A DNA stretch of 64,000 nucleotides from Inquilinus limosus DSM 16000 (lineage in GTDB: Bacteria > Pseudomonadota > Alphaproteobacteria > DSM-16000 > Inquilinaceae), in the NCBI RefSeq assembly GCF_000423185.1, contig NZ_KE383988.1, positions 1-64,000 on the forward strand, given 5' to 3'. This document shows, piece by piece, positions 37,538 through 47,116 of this stretch. Made by a program: the position numbers and the translations under genes. The notes beneath the pieces were generated by a model, which saw only the letters and a program-made list of their open reading frames with translations, was not told the origin of the DNA and ran no database searches. Within the stretch, counting starts at the first letter, position 1; the number at the start of each line of letters is the position of its first letter.

Positions 37538-38968
37538 TCAACCTGTTGTTGGTGCTTCCTCAGAGGCGCCGACAGCATCGTGGATCCGGCGCAGCGTCTC
37601 GTCGCGGCCGAGGATCGCGGCGACCTCGAAGATGCCCGGGGAGACGTTCGATCCGGTCAATGCGGCGCGCAGCGGCTGGGCGACCTTGCCCAGCTTCAGC
37701 CCCTCGGCCTCGGCGAAGCGGTTAACCTCGGCCTCCAGCGCCGTTTCGGTCCAGTCGGCGAGGCCGGACAGCGCCGCCAGCAGCCGGCCGAGCAGAGCGC
37801 GGGCGTCGCCGGTCAGGATCTTCTGCGCCGCCTCGTTCATCGGCAGCGGGCCGGAGCGAAGATAGAACAGCGCGCTGTCGGCCAGCTCGACCAGCGTCTT
37901 GGCCCGCTGCTTCAGGCCGTTCATGCCGAGCAGCAGGATGGCGCGGTCGGCATCGCCGAGCGAGCGGCCGAGCGCGGTCTCGAGATTCGGCGTGATCCGC
38001 TCCACCAGCTCGGCATCCGGCGTCTCGCGCATGTAGATGCCGTTCAGGTTCTCCAGCTTGGCGAAGTCCAGCCGCGAGGGCGAGCGGCCGACGCCGTCGA
38101 AGTCGAACCACTCGATCGCCTTCTCGGTCGGGATCACCTCGTCGTCGCCATGGCCCCAGCCGAGCCGCAGCAGGTAGTTGCGCAGCGCCGCCGGCAGGTA
38201 GCCCATGTCGCGATAGGCCTCGATGCCGAGCGCGCCGTGCCGCTTCGACAGCTTGGCTCCGTCCGGCCCGTGGATCAGCGGGATATGGGCGAAGGCCGGC
38301 GGGGCGGCGCCGATCGCGTTGTACAGCTGGACCTGGCGGAAGGTGTTGGTCAGGTGGTCGTCGCCGCGGATGATCTGGGTGATGCCCATGTCGATGTCGT
38401 CGACCACCACCGACAGCATGTAGACCGGCGTGCCGTCGGCGCGCAGCAGCACCATGTCGTCGAGCTGGTCGTTGCGCACGGTGACCTGACCCTGGACCTT
38501 GTCCTCGACCGTGGTCTCGCCGGTCCGAGGCGCCTTCAGCCGGATGACGGGGTCGACGCCCTTCGGCGCCTCGGCCGGGTCGCGGTCGCGCCAGTAGCTG
38601 GTGTAGGTGTGCAGCGGCTTGCCCTCGGCCCTGGCCCGCTCGCGCATCGCCTCCAGCTCCGCCGGCGAAAGCCAGCAGTGATAGGCCTTGCCCTCGGCCA
38701 GCAGCTGCCGGGCCACGGCGGCGTGCCGTTCCCGCCGCTCGAACTGCGACACGATCTCGCCATCCCAGTCCAGCCCGAACCAGGCCAGCCCGTCGATGAT
38801 CTTCCGGACCGCGTCTTCGGTGGAGCGGGCGCGGTCGGTGTCCTCGATGCGCAGGCGGAAGACGCCGCCGTGGTGGCGGGCATAGAGCCAGTTGTACAGG
38901 GCCGTCCGGGCCCCGCCGATATGCAGGTAGCCGGTCGGGGAGGGGGCGAAACGGGTCACGACCGTCAT
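37538..38968 (-). CDS. gltX: Glutamate--tRNA ligase
   Basis: Class I synthetase charging tRNA-Glu (and possibly tRNA-Gln in a nondiscriminating organism). 476 residues. The HIGH-like motif is [15 protein letters not shown] (residues 14-28), [14 protein letters not shown] follows, and the KMSKS equivalent is [11 protein letters not shown] near residue 243. The start at 38968 gives [16 protein letters not shown]; longer frames run into the comEC region. It is divergent from comEC with about 30 bases between. Confidence 0.97.
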   Translation of the reverse strand: MTVVTRFAPSPTGYLHIGGARTALYNWLYARHHGGVFRLRIEDTDRARSTEDAVRKIIDGLAWFGLDWDGEIVSQFERRERHAAVARQLLAEGKAYHCWLSPAELEAMRERARAEGKPLHTYTSYWRDRDPAEAPKGVDPVIRLKAPRTGETTVEDKVQGQVTVRNDQLDDMVLLRADGTPVYMLSVVVDDIDMGITQIIRGDDHLTNTFRQVQLYNAIGAAPPAFAHIPLIHGPDGAKLSKRHGALGIEAYRDMGYLPAALRNYLLRLGWGHGDDEVIPTEKAIEWFDFDGVGRSPSRLDFAKLENLNGIYMRETPDAELVERITPNLETALGRSLGDADRAILLLGMNGLKQRAKTLVELADSALFYLRSGPLPMNEAAQKILTGDARALLGRLLAALSGLADWTETALEAEVNRFAEAEGLKLGKVAQPLRAALTGSNVSPGIFEVAAILGRDETLRRIHDAVGASEEAPTTG

Positions 38969-38999
38969 GGGCCAAATTCCACAGGGGCTGCTACGATGA

Positions 39000-41201
39000 A
39001 TGCGAGAGGTCCATAGCATAGGCCTTCGGCCCATGGCTAATGCGGGGGCATCGGTCGGAGTTCCGAAGTCCGTGCGGGCGTCGCTGCGGCGGCTCGGCCC
39101 CGGCGGATGGCGGATCGCCCGGCCGGATTGGGCGGGGATGTTCGATGCACTGGCCGGCGGCGTGCGGCGCCGGCTGGTGCTGCTGGTCCCCTGCGGCCTC
39201 GGCACCGGCATCGGCGTCTATTTCGCCCTGCCGTCGGAGCCGCCGCTAGCCGCTGGGCTGGCCGCGCTGGTCCTGTCCGGCCTGCTCGCCCTGCTGCTGC
39301 GCCGGCGGCCGCGGGCGCTGTGCTTCGCCGCGCTGCTGCTGGCGGTCGCGGTCGGCTTCCTGGCAGCGGAGCTGCGCACCCGGATGGTGATGGCGCCGCT
39401 GCTCGACCGCGAGCATCGCGGCCTCGTCACCGGAACGGTCGAAAGCATCGATCTGCTCCCTCACGGCGTGCGCGTGGTGCTCGGGGATCTTGCCGTGGAG
39501 GGGCTGGCGCCGGAGGCGACCCCGGCGGCGGTGCGGCTGCGGCTGCTCGGCGCCGAGCAGGCACCCGCGGCCGGGGACCGGATCCGGGTGCGGGCGACGC
39601 TGGCGCCGGTGGACGGCCCGGCCTATCCGGGCGGCTTCGATTTCCGGCGGCAGCTGTTCTTCCAGGGGATCGGCGGCACCGGCTTCGCCATGGGGCGGGT
39701 GGAGCGGCTGGATGCCGTCGACCCGGCGCCGTCCGGCCTGGCCCGGCTGCAGGACGGCATCGCCGCCCGTGTGCGGGCACAGATCGGCGGCGACGCCGGC
39801 GCCATCGCCGTCGCCTTCCTGACCGGCGAGCGGGCCGGGATCAGCGACCAGGCCAACGAGGCGATGCGCGATTCCGGCCTGGCCCATCTGCTGTCGATCT
39901 CCGGCATTCATATCAGCCTGGTGGCGATCCTGCTGCTCGGCGGCATCCGGCTGGGACTGGCGCTGGTCGAGCCGGTGGCTCTGCGCTGGCCGATCAAGAA
40001 ATGGGCGGCCGGCGTCGCCCTCCTCGGCATCATCGTCTACACCGTGCTGGTCGGCGCCTCGGTGCCGACCGTGCGCTCCTGCGTCATGACCGGCGTGGTG
40101 CTGCTGGCGGTGATGGCCGACCGGGTGGCGATCTCGATGCGACTGGTCGCCCTGGCCGCCACCGTGGTCCTGCTGACCGTGCCCGAAGCCCTGCCGGGAC
40201 CGAGCTTCCAGATGTCCTTCGCCGCGGTGATCGCGCTGATCGCGGCTTATGAGGCGCTGCGGCCGCATCTCGCCCGATGGCGGGGCGAGGCCGGGCCCGC
40301 CCGCCGCGTCCTGCTCTATCTCGGCGGCATCGTGCTGACCACGCTGGTCGCCACGATTGCGACCACGCCCTTCGCCATCTTCCATTTCCAGCGCTTCGCC
40401 CCGCTGGCGGTGGCCGCGAACCTGATGGCGATCCCGCTGACCTCGCTCTGGATCATGCCCTGCGTGCTGCTGGCCTATCCGGCCATGCTGCTGGGCCTCG
40501 ACGGATTGGTGCTGCCGCTGCTGGGCTGGGGCATCGAGGCGATGCTGTGGGTGGCGAACACTGTTTCCGCCTGGCCGCTGGCCGCCTTCGCGGTGCCGGC
40601 GATCCCGGCCTGGGGGCTGGTCGCCGGCGCGGTCGGCGGGCTGTGGCTCTGCCTCGCCGCGGGGCGGCTGCGCCTGCTGGGGCTGCTCGCCCTGCCGGCA
40701 ATCCTGGCGGCGGCGCTGTCGGCGCCGCAGCCGCAGATCCTGGTCGACGCCACCGGCCGGCTGGCGGCGGTGCGGGTGCCGGACGGGAGCCTCGCCTTCT
40801 CGACCCGCCGCAGCGAGCGCTTCATCCGCGAGATCTGGCTGCGGGCCGAGGCGGCGGCGGAGGACGCGCCCTGGCTGCCGCAGGGCGCTGCGGCCGGCGG
40901 GCGGCTGGCTTGCGACCCGCGCGGCTGCGTCTACCGCTTCGGCGACAGGACCGTCGCCTTCACCCGCGGCGGCGAGGGCTTCGACGACGACTGCGCCGGT
41001 GCCGATCTCGTGATCACCGATCTGGTGGCGCCGCGCTGGTGCCGGCCGCGCTTCGGCGTCTGGGACCGCTTCGACCTGCGCCGCGCCGGCGGCATCGCCG
41101 TTGATCTGTCCGGCCCGGAGCCGGAGGTGGCCACGGTGGCCGAGGCGGTCGGCGACCGCCCCTGGGCCCCGGCGCCGTTCCGCGCGGCGGCGCCCGAGTG
41201 A
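39000..41201 (+). CDS. comEC: ComEC/Rec2-family competence membrane protein
   Basis: Inner-membrane channel for single-stranded DNA uptake in naturally competent bacteria. 733 residues. There is an N-terminal DUF4131-like domain with early membrane helices, an OB-like segment ([24 protein letters not shown]), then the competence domain with [18 protein letters not shown] and many helices. The C-terminal part is short and lacks the HxHxDH motif of the metallo-beta-lactamase nuclease seen in some ComEC proteins. The start could be 39000 or ATG 39033. Its normal neighbour lexA is displaced about 6 kb downstream by accessory genes. Confidence 0.88.
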   Translation: MREVHSIGLRPMANAGASVGVPKSVRASLRRLGPGGWRIARPDWAGMFDALAGGVRRRLVLLVPCGLGTGIGVYFALPSEPPLAAGLAALVLSGLLALLLRRRPRALCFAALLLAVAVGFLAAELRTRMVMAPLLDREHRGLVTGTVESIDLLPHGVRVVLGDLAVEGLAPEATPAAVRLRLLGAEQAPAAGDRIRVRATLAPVDGPAYPGGFDFRRQLFFQGIGGTGFAMGRVERLDAVDPAPSGLARLQDGIAARVRAQIGGDAGAIAVAFLTGERAGISDQANEAMRDSGLAHLLSISGIHISLVAILLLGGIRLGLALVEPVALRWPIKKWAAGVALLGIIVYTVLVGASVPTVRSCVMTGVVLLAVMADRVAISMRLVALAATVVLLTVPEALPGPSFQMSFAAVIALIAAYEALRPHLARWRGEAGPARRVLLYLGGIVLTTLVATIATTPFAIFHFQRFAPLAVAANLMAIPLTSLWIMPCVLLAYPAMLLGLDGLVLPLLGWGIEAMLWVANTVSAWPLAAFAVPAIPAWGLVAGAVGGLWLCLAAGRLRLLGLLALPAILAAALSAPQPQILVDATGRLAAVRVPDGSLAFSTRRSERFIREIWLRAEAAAEDAPWLPQGAAAGGRLACDPRGCVYRFGDRTVAFTRGGEGFDDDCAGADLVITDLVAPRWCRPRFGVWDRFDLRRAGGIAVDLSGPEPEVATVAEAVGDRPWAPAPFRAAAPE

Positions 41202-41205
41202 CCGG

Positions 41206-42060
41206 TCAGCGCGTCGTCGCCATCATCCGGCCTTCGGCGTTGCCGGCCTTGGCCGCGTCCAGCACCTCGGGATAGGGGTAGTTCAGCCCCAGCAGCTGGC
41301 GCAGGTCGGGGCTGGCCTGCTCGACGAAGGCACGGGGCAGGGCGGCCGGCATGTCCTCCATCGGCTTCACAAACTTCGGCAGGTACTGGATCAGGATGGC
41401 CGACCGGTCCTGCCGCGACCGGTTCGGCATGGCGCAGTGCCAGACCGCGCCAAAGAACACGACAGTGTCGCCCGGCTCGCCCAGCATGCGGGCGCAGCGC
41501 TCGTGGAAGCGGTCGCTTTCGGCCGGGTAGCGCAGCGCCTTCTGTGTCCCCGGCACATAGGCGGTGGCGCCGGTCTCCTCGGTGAAGGGGTCCAGCAGGA
41601 TCGTCGCCTGGGCGTTCAGCGGGAAGGAGCCGTTGATCCGGACCGGATGCGATTCCGGCTTGTGCATGTCCCAGTAGGGATAGTCGATATGCGGCTCCTG
41701 GCCCGGGCCGCCGGGCAGGATGCGGTTGGCGGCGATCGACCCCATGATGAACTCGCTGCCCAGGAAGGCCCGCATCACCGCCATCAGCGCCGGATGCGCC
41801 GCCATGCGCGAGAACACCTCGCCCTTGGCCAGCAGGTTCCACACCCGCCGCTGCAGGTCGATCCGGCCTTCCTGCTCGGCCGCGCCCTGGAAATGCGTGA
41901 CCTTGGGGGCGCCGCTCTCGGATTCGCGCATCACCACGGCGCGCGCCTCGGCGATCTCCGCCGGGGTGAACAGGCCGCGCAGCAGCACCGTGCCCGGGCC
42001 GTCCAGCAGCTCACCGACGATCATCTCCGGGTCCAGCGTATCCTGGGTAAAGGTCTTCAT
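41206..42060 (-). CDS. Phytanoyl-CoA dioxygenase family protein
   Basis: 284-residue Fe(II)/2-oxoglutarate-dependent oxygenase of the PhyH family. The iron facial triad is visible as HID at residues 124-126 (EPHIDYPYWD) and the distal histidine at about 208 (AVWHCAMPNRS), with an arginine just after it for 2-oxoglutarate. Bacterial members hydroxylate diverse small molecules, so the substrate is open. It is divergent from a sugar-type oxidoreductase, and the shared promoter region carries a perfect LacI-type palindrome, which points to carbohydrate or polyol metabolism. The end is four bases from comEC on the opposite strand. Confidence 0.85.
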   Translation of the reverse strand: MKTFTQDTLDPEMIVGELLDGPGTVLLRGLFTPAEIAEARAVVMRESESGAPKVTHFQGAAEQEGRIDLQRRVWNLLAKGEVFSRMAAHPALMAVMRAFLGSEFIMGSIAANRILPGGPGQEPHIDYPYWDMHKPESHPVRINGSFPLNAQATILLDPFTEETGATAYVPGTQKALRYPAESDRFHERCARMLGEPGDTVVFFGAVWHCAMPNRSRQDRSAILIQYLPKFVKPMEDMPAALPRAFVEQASPDLRQLLGLNYPYPEVLDAAKAGNAEGRMMATTR

Positions 42061-42084
42061 GCCGTTCCTCCCTTTCTCGGATGC

Positions 42085-42134
42085 AGCGTAGCCGATTTGC
42101 AAGCGCTTGCAAATCGGGTGAAGGCCGATAGAGT
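42085..42134. promoter_or_regulatory. Overlapping divergent promoters of the PhyH and Gfo/Idh genes
   Basis: The hexamer TTGCAA at 42107-42112 (its own reverse complement) can serve as -35 box in both directions. With 16-base spacers it faces TAGAGT (42129-42134) on the plus strand and TACGCT (42090-42085) on the minus strand. Both overlap the palindrome at 42093-42116, so a bound repressor would block both genes. Confidence 0.4.
42093..42116. promoter_or_regulatory. LacI-family operator
   Basis: A perfect 24-bp palindrome centred between 42104 and 42105 with core TTGCAAGCGCTTGCAA (42097-42112). The GCAAGCGCTTGC core is typical of LacI/GalR regulators with a central CG. It lies between the divergent PhyH and Gfo/Idh genes. 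The LacI-family gene at 44726-45748 is the obvious candidate regulator. Confidence 0.8.
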
Positions 42135-42164
42135 CGGGAGAACGGGCGGGCCAGGGAGGTTCAA

Positions 42165-43292
42165 ATGACGGGAACGCTGCGGATCGGGCTGATCGGCGCC
42201 GGCTATATGGGCAAGGCCCACACCATCGGCCTGCAGCTGGTGCGCACGGCGTTCCAGCCGCCGCTGATCCCGGTCTGCGAGATGATCTGCAGCACCACGG
42301 AGGAGGGCGCGGCCAGGCACGCCGAGGCGTGGGGCTGGAACCGCTCGACCGCGGACTGGCGGGCGCTGGTGGCCGATCCGGCGGTCGACGCCGTCATCAT
42401 CGCCACCCCGCCGCGCACCCACCTGGCGATGGCGACCGAGGCGCTGCGTCTGGGCAAGCCGGTGTTCTGCGAGAAGCCGCTGGGCTGTGACCCGGCCGAA
42501 TCCCGGGCGATGGTGGAGGCGGCGGAGGAAGCGGGCGTCGCCGCCATGGTCGGCTTCAACTACATTCGAACCCCGGCCAGCCAGCTGGCCAAGCAGATCA
42601 TCGATGCCGGCGAGATCGGTGAGGTGATCCAGGTCACGGCCGAGCATGTCGAGGACTATCTGCACGACCCGCGGGCGCCGGCCTCCTGGCGAACCCGGAT
42701 CGCCACCGGCACCGAGGCCGGGGCGCTGGGCGACGTCGCCCCGCACATTATCAATGCCTGCCTGCGGCTGGTCGGGCCGATCGAGTCGCTGGTGGCGGAT
42801 CTGGACATCATCCAGCCGGTGCGTCCGGGGCCTGAGGGCGAGGAGCGGGTCGAGAACGACGACCAAGGCCAGATGCTGCTGCGCTTCGTCAGCGGCGCCA
42901 CCGGCTCGCTCAGCTTCAGCCGCGTCGCCGCCGGGCGGAAGATGGGCTACACCTACCGCATCACCGGCACCAAGGGCGCCCTGGCCTTCGACCAGGAGAA
43001 CCAGAACGAGCTGTGGCTCTACGACGCCGCGCGACCGGCGGCGCGCCAAGGCTTTCAGCGCCTGCTGACGGGACCGTCGCATCCCGATTACCTGGCCTTC
43101 AACCAGGGCGTCGGCCACGGCACCGGCTACAACGAGCAGATCGCGATCGAGGCGCGCGACTTCCTGGAGGCGGTGGCGACCGGCCACCCGGTCTGGCCGA
43201 CCTTCCGCGACGGCTGGGAGGTGGACCGGGTCGTGGCCGCCGCCCTGCGCTCGGCCCGAGAGCGCGCCTGGGTGCGGATCGCGGAGGTCTGA
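42165..43292 (+). CDS. Gfo/Idh/MocA family NAD(P)-dependent oxidoreductase
   Basis: 375 residues. The N-terminal Rossmann fold has GLIGAGYMG (residues 8-16), then IIATPPRTHLAMA and the family lysine in CEKPLGCD. The C-terminal alpha/beta substrate domain holds GALGDVAPHIINACLRLVG with the catalytic D-x3-H and SFSRVAAGRKMGYTYRITG. Members oxidise or reduce sugars, inositols or related polyols. The ATG at 42165 follows GGGAGGTTC. It is controlled by the palindromic operator it shares with the PhyH gene. Confidence 0.9.
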   Translation: MTGTLRIGLIGAGYMGKAHTIGLQLVRTAFQPPLIPVCEMICSTTEEGAARHAEAWGWNRSTADWRALVADPAVDAVIIATPPRTHLAMATEALRLGKPVFCEKPLGCDPAESRAMVEAAEEAGVAAMVGFNYIRTPASQLAKQIIDAGEIGEVIQVTAEHVEDYLHDPRAPASWRTRIATGTEAGALGDVAPHIINACLRLVGPIESLVADLDIIQPVRPGPEGEERVENDDQGQMLLRFVSGATGSLSFSRVAAGRKMGYTYRITGTKGALAFDQENQNELWLYDAARPAARQGFQRLLTGPSHPDYLAFNQGVGHGTGYNEQIAIEARDFLEAVATGHPVWPTFRDGWEVDRVVAAALRSARERAWVRIAEV

Positions 43293-43295
43293 GGG

Positions 43296-44015
43296 TCAGC
43301 GCAGCCGCGACCGCGCCGTCGGCGACAGCAGCGCCACCTCGGGCGGCCGGGCCAGATGCGGCCATAGCGCCGCGGCGAAGCCGGGGGCGAGGGCAGCGTG
43401 GCGATCATAGGCCGCCCGGTCGGGGAAGCGGGAGAACCAGACGAAGACCCGGGCGTCCGCACGAACCGGCAGGGCCGGGAAGCCGTTCTCGGCGTGCTCG
43501 CTGACGAAGGCCGCCAGGATGGGTACGCCGGTATCGCGCAGCGCGGGGGTCAGGACGGTCTCGAACACCTTCGGAAATCCGGCCTCTGCCGCCGGGTCGA
43601 GATGCCAGATGGTGGCCACGACGATCCCGCCGGGAAGCGCGCCCTGACCCGGGGCAGGACGGTCGCAGTCGAGCCGGAACCCCGCTTCCGGATGCGCCGG
43701 CCGCAGCAGCAGGACGTCGTCCGAATCGATCATGGTGGCGTTGGCGGCGTCGCGGTGCGCCTGCCAGACGGGTCCGCCGTAGAAGGCGCGCAGCGCTTCC
43801 GTCCGTGAATGCATATCCGGGAAGCCGCGCAGCCAGACGAAATGGTCCGGCGCGTCGAGGTCGCGGAACTGGCCGATGACGTCGATCCCGACCGCCTCCT
43901 GCGTCTCGACGAATTCCCGGTCGAACAGCGCGATCAGCGCCTCGCGCTGCCCGGGACGCAGCGTGTAGCGCCGCAGCTCCACGATCGGGCTGAAACTCCG
44001 AATCGCTCCCACCAT
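43296..44015 (-). CDS. NIPSNAP family protein
   Basis: 239 residues with a ferredoxin-like alpha/beta barrel domain of the NIPSNAP family in the N-terminal half (VELRRYTLRPGQREALIALF, then HFVWLRGFPDMHSRTEALRAFY). A second similar half follows (FPKVFETVLTPALRDTGVPI through FVWFSRFPDRAAYDRH). No catalytic function is established for bacterial members; many sit beside oxidoreductases or in catabolic clusters. It ends 3 bases from the Gfo/Idh gene and is divergent from a tetR gene with a double operator between, so it is probably the regulated target. Confidence 0.82.
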   Translation of the reverse strand: MVGAIRSFSPIVELRRYTLRPGQREALIALFDREFVETQEAVGIDVIGQFRDLDAPDHFVWLRGFPDMHSRTEALRAFYGGPVWQAHRDAANATMIDSDDVLLLRPAHPEAGFRLDCDRPAPGQGALPGGIVVATIWHLDPAAEAGFPKVFETVLTPALRDTGVPILAAFVSEHAENGFPALPVRADARVFVWFSRFPDRAAYDRHAALAPGFAAALWPHLARPPEVALLSPTARSRLR

Positions 44016-44030
44016 GCGTCTCCCTGAAAA

Positions 44031-44072
44031 CAGACCGGTTGTCCGGTTCTAAAGCAGACTGATTGTCCGGTT
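44031..44072. promoter_or_regulatory. Tandem TetR-type operators
   Basis: CAGACCGGTTGTCCGGTT (44031-44048) and CAGACTGATTGTCCGGTT (44055-44072) are two near-identical 18-bp units, 24 bases apart, so on nearly the same helical face. Each has a GAC-N5-GTC dyad like those bound by many TetR regulators. They lie between the divergent NIPSNAP and tetR genes. On the minus strand a TTGACT box (44079-44074) adjoins the second unit. Confidence 0.7.
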
Positions 44073-44096
44073 GAGTCAATATGCTAGGGTCGCGGC

Positions 44097-44729
44097 ATGA
44101 CCGAGACGGCGAGCGGAAACACGCGGAAGCGCAGCTACGACCCCGAAGGGATGCGGCGGCGCCTGCTGGACGTTGCGGCGGAGGCGTTCCAGTCCCGCGG
44201 CTATCAGGTCACCGGCATGCATGAGCTGATGCGCGAGGCCAGGGTGACGGGCGGCGCGCTGTACCATCACTTCCCGACCAAGAAGGCGCTCGGCCTCGCG
44301 GTCATCCACGACCGTGTGGCGCGGGAGGTGGAGGAGACCTGGATCGAGCCCGTCCGCGCGGCGCCGGACGCGCTGCAGGGCATCGCCGGGGTGTTCGAGC
44401 GGATCGCCGCGGGGCTGCGGCAGCGCGGCGCCGTCGCAGGCTGTCCGCTGAACAATCTGGCGCTGGAGCTGTCGCTGGCCGATCCCGAGTTCCGCGCGGC
44501 GACACAGGCGGTGTTCGAGGCCTGGCGGACGGCGATCGCGGAGCGGCTGCGGGCCGACCAGGCGGCCGGCCGACTGGCGGCAGCGGATGCGGACGACCTC
44601 GCCGCCTTCATCGTCGCCGCCTATTCCGGGGCGATGGCGCAGGCCAAGGCGCAGCAGGACGCGGCGCCGCTGGAAGCCTGCGCTAGGCAGCTGATGCGGT
44701 GCCTGGAGGGGCTGCGGACCGGTCCTTAG
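44097..44729 (+). CDS. TetR/AcrR family transcriptional regulator
   Basis: 210 residues. The N-terminal helix-turn-helix (AAEAFQSRGYQVTGMHELMREARVTGGALYHHFPTKK, shown here in parts: QVTGMHELMREARVTGG and LYHHFPTKKALG) is at about residues 25-70. The C-terminal ligand domain with GCPLNNLALELSLADPEF resembles the LmrA/YxaF-like subgroup. It is divergent from the NIPSNAP gene with tandem operators between, so it is expected to repress both itself and NIPSNAP. Its end overlaps the lacI end on the other strand by four bases. Confidence 0.92.
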   Translation: MTETASGNTRKRSYDPEGMRRRLLDVAAEAFQSRGYQVTGMHELMREARVTGGALYHHFPTKKALGLAVIHDRVAREVEETWIEPVRAAPDALQGIAGVFERIAAGLRQRGAVAGCPLNNLALELSLADPEFRAATQAVFEAWRTAIAERLRADQAAGRLAAADADDLAAFIVAAYSGAMAQAKAQQDAAPLEACARQLMRCLEGLRTGP

Positions 44730-45748
44730 AGGCTGCCGCGCTCCACCAGGGCGATATCGAACAGCCGGCCCTGGATCCGGTGATCGGCATCGGCCAGACG
44801 GGCGGCGATCTGGTCGATGGCGTGGCGCACCATCTCAGCCATGGGCTGGCGGATCGTGGTCAGGCGATAGCCGGGCCAGGCGGCGAGAGGCATGTCGTCG
44901 AATCCGACCACGCCGATCTCCCCCGGCACCACGAGCCCGCGCTCGCGGCAGGCGTCGATGGCGCCGAGCGCCAGGATGTCGTCGCCGCAGAACACCGCCT
45001 GTGGCCGGTCGCGGTCGAGCAGGGCGTGCATGCCGCATCGGCCGTGCTCATGCGAGTAGTCGCCGGCGAACGCCGAGGCCACCGGCCGCAGGCCGGCCTC
45101 GGCGAGGCGCTGCGTGAAGCCGGCGGCGCGATCGATGGAGGACGAGTCGGTCTCAGCGCCGCCCAGGAAGGCCAGGCGCCGCAGGCCGCGCACCAGCATC
45201 GCCTCGGCGGCCAGGCGTCCGCCGGCGGCGTTGTCGACCGTCACCACCGGCACCGGCGTCTCCGGCCCGGCCCGGCCGAACACATGCACCACCGGCAGCC
45301 CGGCGCGGGCACAGGAGTCGGCGAAGCCCTCCGGCGGCGCGGAGGTGGCGATCAGCACCGCATCGACGCTGTATTGCAGCATCATGTCGAGCGCGGAATC
45401 GGCGCCGCCGTCGTCCGACAGGTTGGCGATCAGCGGCCGCAGCCCGCGGCGCTGCAATTCCCGCGTGAACAGGTCGAACACATCCATGAAGGCGGGGTTG
45501 GCGAAATGGCTCGAGACCAGCCCGACCAGCTCGGTCCGGCCGGTCATCAGGCTGCGCGCCAGCTGGTTGGGGCGATAGCCCAGCGCCTTCGCCGCAGTCA
45601 GCACGCGGGCCCGCATCCGGGGCGAGACGCTGGCGTCCTTGGTGAAGGTCCGGGAGACGGCTGAGATCGAGACGCCGGCAGCCTCGGCGACCTGCTGTGC
45701 CGTGACCCGCTCCGACCGGGGGGGCCGCTGCCCGGCCCGGCCGCTCAC
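44726..45748 (-). CDS. LacI family transcriptional regulator
   Basis: 340 residues. The DNA-binding head VTAQQVAEAAGVSISAVSRT (residues 15-34) and hinge GYRPNQLARSLMTGRT are followed by a periplasmic-binding-protein-like sugar domain (VGLVSSHFANPAFMDVF, AVFCGDDILALGAID, GVVGFDDMPLAAWPGYRLTT). It starts with GTG at 45748, 46 bases after the stop of the sorbosone-dehydrogenase-like gene on the same strand, so the two are likely cotranscribed. The perfect palindrome at 42093-42116 is its best candidate operator. Confidence 0.93.
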   Translation of the reverse strand: MSGRAGQRPPRSERVTAQQVAEAAGVSISAVSRTFTKDASVSPRMRARVLTAAKALGYRPNQLARSLMTGRTELVGLVSSHFANPAFMDVFDLFTRELQRRGLRPLIANLSDDGGADSALDMMLQYSVDAVLIATSAPPEGFADSCARAGLPVVHVFGRAGPETPVPVVTVDNAAGGRLAAEAMLVRGLRRLAFLGGAETDSSSIDRAAGFTQRLAEAGLRPVASAFAGDYSHEHGRCGMHALLDRDRPQAVFCGDDILALGAIDACRERGLVVPGEIGVVGFDDMPLAAWPGYRLTTIRQPMAEMVRHAIDQIAARLADADHRIQGRLFDIALVERGSL

Positions 45749-45794
45749 GGTGCGCCTCCGAAACGGAGGCTTTCCGGCCCGGAAGGTCGCCCGA

Positions 45795-47033
45795 TCAAGG
45801 CGAGTCGGGCCGGGCGCGGGCGAGCCGCAGCAGCGTGCCGTTGTGGTCTTCGGTGATCAGGACGCTGCCGTCGGCCATCTCGGCGAGCCCGAGCGGCGCG
45901 CCCTGCGGCCGGACGCCCTTGGCGGCGTCCCAGCCCCAGACCAGCGGCTGCGGCTCGCCCTGCGGCGTTCCTTGATCGTCGATCGCCAACGTCATGACAC
46001 GGTGCCCGGTGTCGCGATAGCCGTGATAGGTCATCAGCAGCCGTCCATCGAGCCCGGGCAGCGTCAATCCGCGATAGACGAGCATGCCGAGCGGGGCGGC
46101 GTGCGGCGGCAGGAGCAAGGTCGGCGCCTGTGTCTTGCCGCAATCGAAGCGCGGGTATTCGGGGCTCGGCCGCCGCTCGTCATAGCAATACGGCCAGCCA
46201 TAGTCGGCGCCTTCACGCAGCACGGCGTAGAAGTCGTGCGGCAGCGCTTCGTCCGACAGCTTCGGGTCGGCCTGGTCGATGGCGTCCCGCGCATTCACCA
46301 GGGCCAGCGGCGTGCCGTTCGGCAGCACCCAGAGTGCCATGCTGTTGCGCAGGCCGCGTGCGAAGGGGGCGAGCTTGCGTGCATCCGCGGGCAAGGCGTC
46401 GGGCGCCAGGCGCAGAACGCTGCCGCGCGGGGGCGTGCTTTCCGTCTCCGGGCACGGTTTGGCGGGATCCGGGGCCGAGTCGTCGTCGCGCTCGCAATGA
46501 TCGGTCGCGGAGCCGACATTGACGAAGAGCGCGCCGTCCGGCGCCAGAGCCAGAGCCGACAGCGGATGCCGGCCGTCATTCGGCAGGCCGATCACGACGT
46601 CGCGCAGCGTCGCCGCCGGCTGCTCCGCCTGCGGGTCGACGGCCACCACCCGGCCGGCCAGGCCCAGGAGCAGCCGGCCGTCCCCGGCCGGCACCAGGGC
46701 GTTCGGCCGATCCAGCCTGGTCAGCAGAACCTGCGGCGCCGCGCGGCCGCCGTCGGGGATCCGCAGCAGGCGGCCGCGGCCCTTCTCCCAGCTTCCCATG
46801 TCGGCGACATAGATGTCGGTGCCGATCACCGCCACGCCCCGCGCGAAGCCGAGCCTGGTCGCGACCAGGCCGACGCAGAGCCCGGGCGGGGTGCGAAGCG
46901 AGACCTTCGGAAAGCCGTCGCAGTCGCCGGAGGTGCGGTAGGTGCCGGCCGCCTCGGCCGGCGCGCCGGCAAGGGCACCGGCACTAGACAGGATCAATGC
47001 CAGCAGGCGGACCACCCATCGATGCAGAGTCAT
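45795..47033 (-). CDS. Sorbosone/glucose dehydrogenase-like PQQ-type protein
   Basis: 412 residues with a signal peptide (MTLHRWVVRLLALILSSAGA, cleavage near AEAA), so periplasmic. The six-bladed propeller of the glucose/sorbosone dehydrogenase family is indicated by LGFARGVAVIGTDIYVADMG, LLTRLDRPNALVPAGDGRLL, HPLSALALAPDGALFVNVGS, FARGLRNSMAL, GADYGWPYCYDERRPSP and APLGLAEMADGSVLITEDHN. Such enzymes oxidise sugars with PQQ and pass electrons to the respiratory chain. PQQ synthesis genes are not in the window. I start at ATG 47033, not at the longer upstream frame. It is upstream of lacI. Confidence 0.83.
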   Translation of the reverse strand: MTLHRWVVRLLALILSSAGALAGAPAEAAGTYRTSGDCDGFPKVSLRTPPGLCVGLVATRLGFARGVAVIGTDIYVADMGSWEKGRGRLLRIPDGGRAAPQVLLTRLDRPNALVPAGDGRLLLGLAGRVVAVDPQAEQPAATLRDVVIGLPNDGRHPLSALALAPDGALFVNVGSATDHCERDDDSAPDPAKPCPETESTPPRGSVLRLAPDALPADARKLAPFARGLRNSMALWVLPNGTPLALVNARDAIDQADPKLSDEALPHDFYAVLREGADYGWPYCYDERRPSPEYPRFDCGKTQAPTLLLPPHAAPLGMLVYRGLTLPGLDGRLLMTYHGYRDTGHRVMTLAIDDQGTPQGEPQPLVWGWDAAKGVRPQGAPLGLAEMADGSVLITEDHNGTLLRLARARPDSP

Positions 47034-47116
47034 GCCCAGGCTTTCTGGTCTCGACAGAACGCTGCACAGATGGCCGAACAAACCGGATTTCGGCAACACC
47101 TGGAATCAATCGGGAG

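Noticed and set aside
39000-41201. ComEC as a full DNA-uptake nuclease with a beta-lactamase domain
   Set aside because: No HxHxDH motif is visible in the C-terminal part, so a nuclease function is not claimed.
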